Assembly: GCA_030844895.1 (NCBI GenBank)
Contig: CM061229.1
Coordinates: forward strand, 122,153,682-122,217,681
Source of the DNA: Ambrosia x helenae
Lineage: Eukaryota; Streptophyta; Magnoliopsida; Asterales; Asteraceae
Reading direction: 5' to 3'
DNA: 64,000 nt
Below the pieces are notes generated by a model. That model made no database searches. It worked only from the letters and a program-made list of their open reading frames with translations, and was not told the DNA's origin. Shown here in pieces: positions 59,501 through 64,000 of this stretch (within the stretch, counting starts at the first letter, position 1; every line of letters starts with the position of its first letter). Made by a program: the position numbers and the translations under genes.

Positions 59501-62018
59501 AAGTTTAGACAGTAAAATTATGCAAAGTTCACACCAACTAGTTACTTTTATGTAAGCAGACAGATAAAAAAATGAGAATGAATTCTAGCATAAAGTTACG
59601 TGAAATATGCTTTTCATAAGATGATAGTATCTTCTGTTGGTGAAAAAATGCATTGTATTGATCTACAAGCAGATCCAAATTGCAATTTTCTAATCCTTCA
59701 AATGCTTAAGTCCGACCTCCTGTATTCTAATGTTTTGTCTCCAGTTGATGGATTGAAGAAAAAACAAGGGAAACCATAAGCAGGAGCTATTCTTAGTAGC
59801 AGCAGCATGGTGGTTAAACCTAAGCATACATTTAATGGAGCTATGTCCTATACTGTTAAGCCAACCTCATATCAATATTTGTGTTAAATAGAGATAACCT
59901 GACAATTTTAACCTTTAGCTATCAAAAATATCTAACCACTTGGTCACCTCCAAACTTAGGAAATAGGAAGTACCTTGCAAACCAACAGCCATGAGAAATA
60001 CATGGTATAGGCGTACAGGTACCAAAAATGACTTATAATTCGACAGACTTCTTATTTTGGTAGTTAGTATATGTATTGCTGAACCAATTCCAGTATAGTT
60101 CAGTCAATCATGTGTGGCTGGAAGACAATCAAATGGGCAGTTCTTATTTCTTAAACAATACAAGGAGGTGTCTGATTAGATGATTTTATTAGAACAGACT
60201 ACATACATGAGAGCTGTTACTAAATATATGATAAAATAAAGAGAAATTGAATGTGTTGGGGCTAAAAGAAAATTTCAAAAGAACTCAAGACAACTGAAAA
60301 CTCTTGCACATTCACAACTAAAAAGGTGTTGAAACAGTTCAGAATTCAGCAACACACTTCAAGTAGATTACCATTTACCAAACTGATAAATATCACTTAT
60401 TTTGACATGAACGTCCCAATCAAAATTCTTGCATATCCATGAGTAAAAACTATTAAAGTTTTTAGGAACCAATTACTAAATCCCAGTTCCAAAGTAGATC
60501 ATCATCATCCTCCATCATATTGATAAAAGTCTTTTGTTATAGCAAGCAAGTCCTAAACGAGTGAGGAGACGATAGACATTCAAGAACAACAACAAACATA
60601 TAAACCTCACAAACTATAATGTAAGACAAGCTCGCTTAAAGCACCAACTAACATATGATGATTCAACTTCAGATCACCACAAGTTTGATCACATCTAGAT
60701 AGTGTTTACATGTATGATGTATTAGTAATCATGCACAAATGATCTTCAATGTAGACTTTCGAATGCACATTTACTTGACGACATGTCCTGGAGCCATAAG
60801 TGATTCACCTCTATCATTTCAAATGAGCTTACCAACTAATTATAAATAAAAGACTTCTTGTTATTTTAGCAATACATAGTAAAATAATACAATTATCAAA
60901 TAGACACAGATATACAAACAAGGAAAAGGTAAGTTGGCTGACCATCACTCTTAATTTATCTTATCTTAAATTGTGCCAGGTTATAGACCTATCAATATCA
61001 TACATAGAGTGAATCTACGAAGCCACCATTGGTACCAATTCCAAATAAATTACAACTTCATTCTTTAAAGGGAGCAATTGGGAGAGGCATTATTCATTAG
61101 CTCACATGCACTTTCTTACAACGCTTTTCTCACTGTCATAAACAGGCAAGTCAAAAGATCCTAGATTCTAGCTAAAATATATAAAATTAATGCTTAGGGA
61201 AACATTCCAAAACCAAGTACTTATAACCACCTCTATGATGTGTCTGTATTATTGTTATCCTATAGGAAACTTAGCAGAAAAGACACACCTCACTACATAG
61301 ACAATAAATGATCCTAAAGAAACGAACACGACTGCCAAGTAACATCTCTACCATCTGCCATCAGCATAAACACTAGGTAGCCAATCTGATTAATATGCTG
61401 ATGTGGTGCAAGAAATGTGAACATAAGCAACAACTATAACTATTAACTAATATATCAAAAGTTTTATACTCCCTGGACAAATCCAACTAGTGCATCCTTA
61501 AAGTTCAAACCCTATACTCGCGCACATACAACATACCAAAAAACAACGCAAAAAGAATTAATCCAAACCTCTAAATGTTGAGCAGCTTCAGAACTCAAAC
61601 CAACAGTAGCTGCAGCCAAGCCAATCAACCCTCCCTACAAAAAGCAACATCTAATCATCAACAATGCAAATCAAATCTCACAAATACTCTCACTATACCT
61701 TGCGGTGATTCGCTTGAGGCGAGTAAGTATACTCATGAGTCAACAAATTAATCACAGCAGTAATCTTATCATGATCCCCAGCCGCCGTCAAATTCTTCAC
61801 AATTCCTTCAACCTAAAAACACACACATCACAAACCCTAACTAAACCAAAACTGAACAGTAACTAATGTCTAATATAACAAACACATCACAAATACAATT
61901 TAAAATAATAATAAAAAATGAAGAGAAACCTCAAGCGCAGCATTCTTCCTCTTCTCATACAACTTATCCGATAGGTTTCGCAATACAGCCGCCGTATAGC
62001 AGATAAAGCATCGGCCAT
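53562..62018 (-). CDS. VAC14: VAC14-like scaffold of the PI(3,5)P2 kinase complex (five apparent frame breaks)
   Basis: Exons (high to low): 62018-61930, 61812-61699, 61634-61569, 59455-59366, 59289-59170, 59079-59051, 58969-58828, 58727-58633, 58384-58298, 58170-58063, 57924-57832, 57636-57555, 55652-55588, 55371-55256, 55160-55040, 54878-54717, 54573-54446, 54350-54282, 54194-53973, 53657-53562. The about 698-residue HEAT/ARM protein includes GGLIGLAA, FSDQDSRVRYYACEALYNIA, DYGRMAEILVQRAAAPDEFT, WISTLLNRHR, MAIISLCLLAQAYQHA and the ending RPPSRSSRKGPGQL, matching plant VAC14. VAC14 holds FAB1/PIKfyve kinase and FIG4-type phosphatase together on endosome/vacuole membranes. Single-base changes break the frame in exon 1 (about 61993, -1), exon 7 (about 58961, -1), exon 11 (about 57900, +1), exon 13 (about 55635, -1) and exon 17 (about 54515, -1), with splice sites intact. 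Introns 5 and 16 use GC donors. Intron 12 carries a TRIM. Confidence 0.9.
55561..55581. repeat. A21 run next to VAC14 exon 13 donor
   Basis: A poly-A (poly-T in the transcript) run starting seven bases into intron 13. Length errors are likely here. Confidence 0.9.
55848..57001 (-). mobile_element. TRIM-like LTR element in VAC14 intron 12
   Basis: Two direct repeats (55848-56151, 304 bp; 56728-57001, 274 bp) start TGGAAGTTA and end TTTCCGACA or its variant on the minus strand. Right after the 5' LTR the minus strand reads ATCGGTATCAGATCTTGG, close to the initiator-tRNA-Met PBS. AAGGAGGAG precedes the 3' LTR as a polypurine tract. Flanks CTAAA and ATAAA agree at four of five bases. The 576-bp interior is non-coding. 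The size of 1.15 kb fits a terminal-repeat retrotransposon in miniature. It lies in the same orientation as the host gene. Confidence 0.83.
59456..61568 (-). other. VAC14 intron 3, 2.1 kb
   Basis: The longest intron without an identified insertion. I found no gene, terminal repeats or RNA in it. Confidence 0.5.
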
Positions 62019-62160
62019 ATCACACAACAATAATATTAATAATAATAATAAGACAAAAATGAAACGGTTATGTAATCGGAGTGAAACGAATAATAATAAT
62101 AATCAGAGTCGTTTTCTGATCTTTTCTTGCTGGAATCGGAACATCTCCGTCATGAAATAC
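62019..62160 (-). promoter_or_regulatory. Presumed VAC14 5' UTR with ATT microsatellites
   Basis: Directly upstream of the VAC14 ATG are several ATT/ATA trinucleotide runs (about 62028-62050 and 62090-62102). Position is the only evidence for a UTR/promoter role. Upstream small frames to 62397 are not supported as genes. Confidence 0.4.
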
Positions 62161-62517
62161 AACTAACGATGATGATAATAATAATAATAGACATGAATTG
62201 GATGAGTTGGTGGAGTGTGTGGTGGATCTAATAAATAATAATGGTTTGGATTGAACGGAGACGATGGCCGGAGATCTGTTTGGGGGGTTTGTAATGTAAG
62301 TAATGAATAATAAGGGGAGTAACGCGTGATAAGTTGGGAGTTGATCACAGGAGTTTGCCAGCTTTCGAGCTATACCCCCAAAGGGTAATTCTGTCAACTA
62401 CTCTTGTTTATGTTATTTTCTTCACTTATTTTAGGAAATTTTAACTTTTTTGTAAGCTCTAGCTTACGGCTGTGCGCATATAAGGTATGTTTGGCAAGGA
62501 GCTTTTAATAGCTTTTA

Positions 62518-62727
62518 GGGGGTGTTTGGGATTGATTATTCAAAATAGATTATGCATTTTGGAAAAGCAGGGGTGGAGCTGCTTATAGATTATTGCGTTT
62601 TGGTAGCCTAAAAAACTGATTATCAATGTTTTCAAAACGCAATCCCAAACACTAAAAACTGATTATTTGGGTTTTCAAAACGCAATAATCTAAAAATCAG
62701 ATTCAAAACGCAATCCCAAACACCCTC
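62518..62727. mobile_element. Nested MITE with GGGTGTTTGGGATTG ends
   Basis: GGGTGTTTGGGATTG (from 62520) and CAATCCCAAACACCC (to 62725) are exact inverted complements. TTAATAGCTTTTA precedes and follows the element, a 13-bp direct repeat longer than a usual duplication, so part may be chance or host repeat. Confidence 0.8.
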
Positions 62728-63070
62728 TTAATAGCTTTTAGGAGATTCAAGCTTCAAGCGTTTAAGAAAAAGCTCCTACTTAATAAAAAACCTTGTTTGG
62801 TTGAAGGGGCTGGAAGCTTTTAGGTTAGAGAAAAAGCTCTACTGTGAAAAGCTACTAGTAGTAGCTTTTAAGAAAAAGCTCTACTAGCTACAAGCTTTTA
62901 ATTAGTAAATAACACAAATACTCATTCTATTTTAAAAATAAAATAAAAACTTTCCTTACAATCTTTTAATTATGTCAATTTTGGTCATTTTATACATTTT
63001 ATTAAAAGCTTCAGCTACTTTGCCAAACACCAAAATATATTTAAAAAAGCTTCCAGCTACCAGCTTGCAG

Positions 63071-63632
63071 TAGGGCTGGCAAATCGTGTATACCTGACCT
63101 GTTAAGACACGAATTTGTTAAGACACGATACACGAAACCTGACTACCTGTACACGACACGAAAATTTTTCGTGTCTATTTTTTGATACACGAACCAGTTA
63201 ATTTTTTTAACAGGTATACACGAAAAGTACCTGTTAATACCTGTTTGTAACCATATATTAATCGCATGTTTACAAACCTATTTAGTAAGAGAAAATTTCC
63301 AAAAGTTCACCAAAGACCTAGATAATACCTATTTGCGTACCTGTTAATACCTGTTTGTGTACTTGTTAATACCTGTTTGCGTACATGTTACTACCTATTT
63401 GTGAACATTATACTTAGGGCTGACAAATCGTGTATACATGACCTGTTAATACACGAACCTGTTAAGACACGATACACGAAACCTGACTACCTGTATACGA
63501 CACGAAAACTAACAAGTAAATTCGTGTCTACCCTGTTTAGGACACGAAACCTGTTAAAGCCATACCTGTACCTGTTAAGATCGTTCAGGTTCGTGTCAGG
63601 TATCGTGTTCGCATACAAAATTGCCGGCCCTA
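63071..63632. mobile_element. Nested hAT MITE, 562 bp, perfect 8-bp TSD
   Basis: TAGGGCTGGCAAATCGTGTA at the left and TTGCCGGCCCTA at the right form the TIR. GCTTGCAG flanks both sides (63063-63070 and 63633-63640). The interior repeats CACGAAACCTG/CCTGTTAA words, and a second TIR-like start (AGGGCTGACAAATCGTGTA, 63416) shows a partial internal duplication. Confidence 0.9.
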
Positions 63633-63911
63633 GCTTGCAGCTTCCAGCTACCAGCCTCCAACTAATTTTGCCAAACATACCCATAATGTATATATGTGTG
63701 GCACTCGGAGGGTAAAAGTAAAGTTGCACTAATTTTAACGTTACTTTAATAATTTTGTGAAAAATAGCGTTAAAAATGACGGACGGTTAATCATGCATCA
63801 GGTGGTGACGTTGATAGCAAAAAGACAAGGGGGTACATGCACTAGTCGGGTTTGTCCCGATTGTTAAGTGTTATGTGCCTTATTGTCTAAGGCTTGATAC
63901 AAAACCACTAT

Positions 63912-64000
63912 TGAGCCGGGGGTCTCACTGGAAACAGCCTCTCTATTCCCATGAGATAGAGGGTAAGGCTGTCTACATTTTACCCTCCTCAGACCCTTGT
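63912..64000 (+). mobile_element. Au-type SINE, 3' conserved part (cut by window end)
   Basis: GAGCCGGGGGTCTC, GGAAACAGCCTCTCTA, GGGTAAGGCTGTCTACAT and TACCCTCCTCAGACCC appear in the order and spacing of the widely distributed plant Au SINE. The 5' half upstream is poorly conserved and the 3' tail is beyond the window. Confidence 0.8.

Larger units (their letters stand above)
62483..63682. mobile_element. TIR element hosting two nested MITEs
   Basis: AGGTATGTTTGGCAAGGAGC on the left is answered by the complement of TTTTGCCAAACATACCC on the right. Inner AGCTTTTAA/AGCTTCCAGCTACC words support an inverted layout. The original element would be about 430 bp once the two insertions below are removed. 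Confidence 0.7.

Noticed and set aside
62068..62397. 109-residue frame upstream of VAC14
   Set aside because: Low-complexity sequence in the expected 5' UTR/promoter, with no family resemblance and Ile/Leu runs from ATT repeats.
1..64000. tRNA, rRNA or plastid/mitochondrial insertions
   Set aside because: No cloverleaf-like, rRNA-like or organellar gene stretches were recognised on reading both strands; a covariance-model scan was not possible here.

Overview
This is nuclear DNA from a flowering plant, most likely a eudicot of the daisy family (Asteraceae). The genes have many short exons with GT-AG introns, the sequence is AT-rich, and most of it is stacked transposable elements. The family-level assignment is inference: it rests on the Helitron ends carrying a CCGCCGCAACGCGCGG-type hairpin, a PB1-like MULE fragment, LTRs starting TGTCACACCCCAACC and an Au-type SINE. 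No species can be named from sequence alone.

Four host genes can be supported, all on the minus strand. They are a short plant BAP29/BAP31-like ER membrane protein (14260-14652, one exon), a plasmodesmata-located/DUF26 protein (39125-40466), a ubiquitin E2 variant of the UEV1/MMS2 type ending in a CaaX-like tail (41774-46472, 5 exons), and a VAC14-like scaffold of the PI(3,5)P2 complex (53562-62018, 20 exons). They act in unrelated processes: ER membrane traffic, cell-cell channels, K63 ubiquitination and the endosomal/vacuolar lipid kinase complex. They form a normal eukaryotic neighbourhood, not an operon. VAC14 has five one-base frame breaks and UEV1 has one, although every splice site and the surrounding protein sequence are preserved. 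Long-read consensus errors are the first explanation to exclude.

Layout. 1-673: unassigned, then a hAT MITE (673-1448). 1556-10742: a 9.2-kb, very young, non-coding LTR retrotransposon (LARD-like) on the minus strand. 11924-13028: a PIF/Harbinger relic keeping an ORF1-like fragment. 14260-15017: the BAP-like gene and a possible divergent first exon. 15653-16890: a MULE relic with a hAT MITE inside. 17868-20230: two related minus-strand Helitrons, one with a 4 x 161-bp internal expansion. 21533-22672: a TIR element full of GC-rich palindromes. 23217-28542: two Helitrons head to tail, the first holding exon-like fragments. 30610-37673: a run of foldback/TIR elements, a Helitron 3' end, an LTR fragment and a hAT MITE. 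38513-38705: a tRNA-type SINE, followed by the DUF26 gene.

The 3.9-kb first intron of UEV1 carries a decayed LINE that was itself hit by two hAT MITEs, plus another hAT-like element. Between UEV1 and VAC14 lies a short LTR element (46923-52386) with no recognisable pol. Its gag-like frame is cut by a 1.8-kb solo LTR. VAC14 intron 12 holds a 1.15-kb TRIM-like element with LTRs, PBS and PPT. Right of VAC14 are nested MITEs (62483-63682), and an Au-type SINE runs off the window end.
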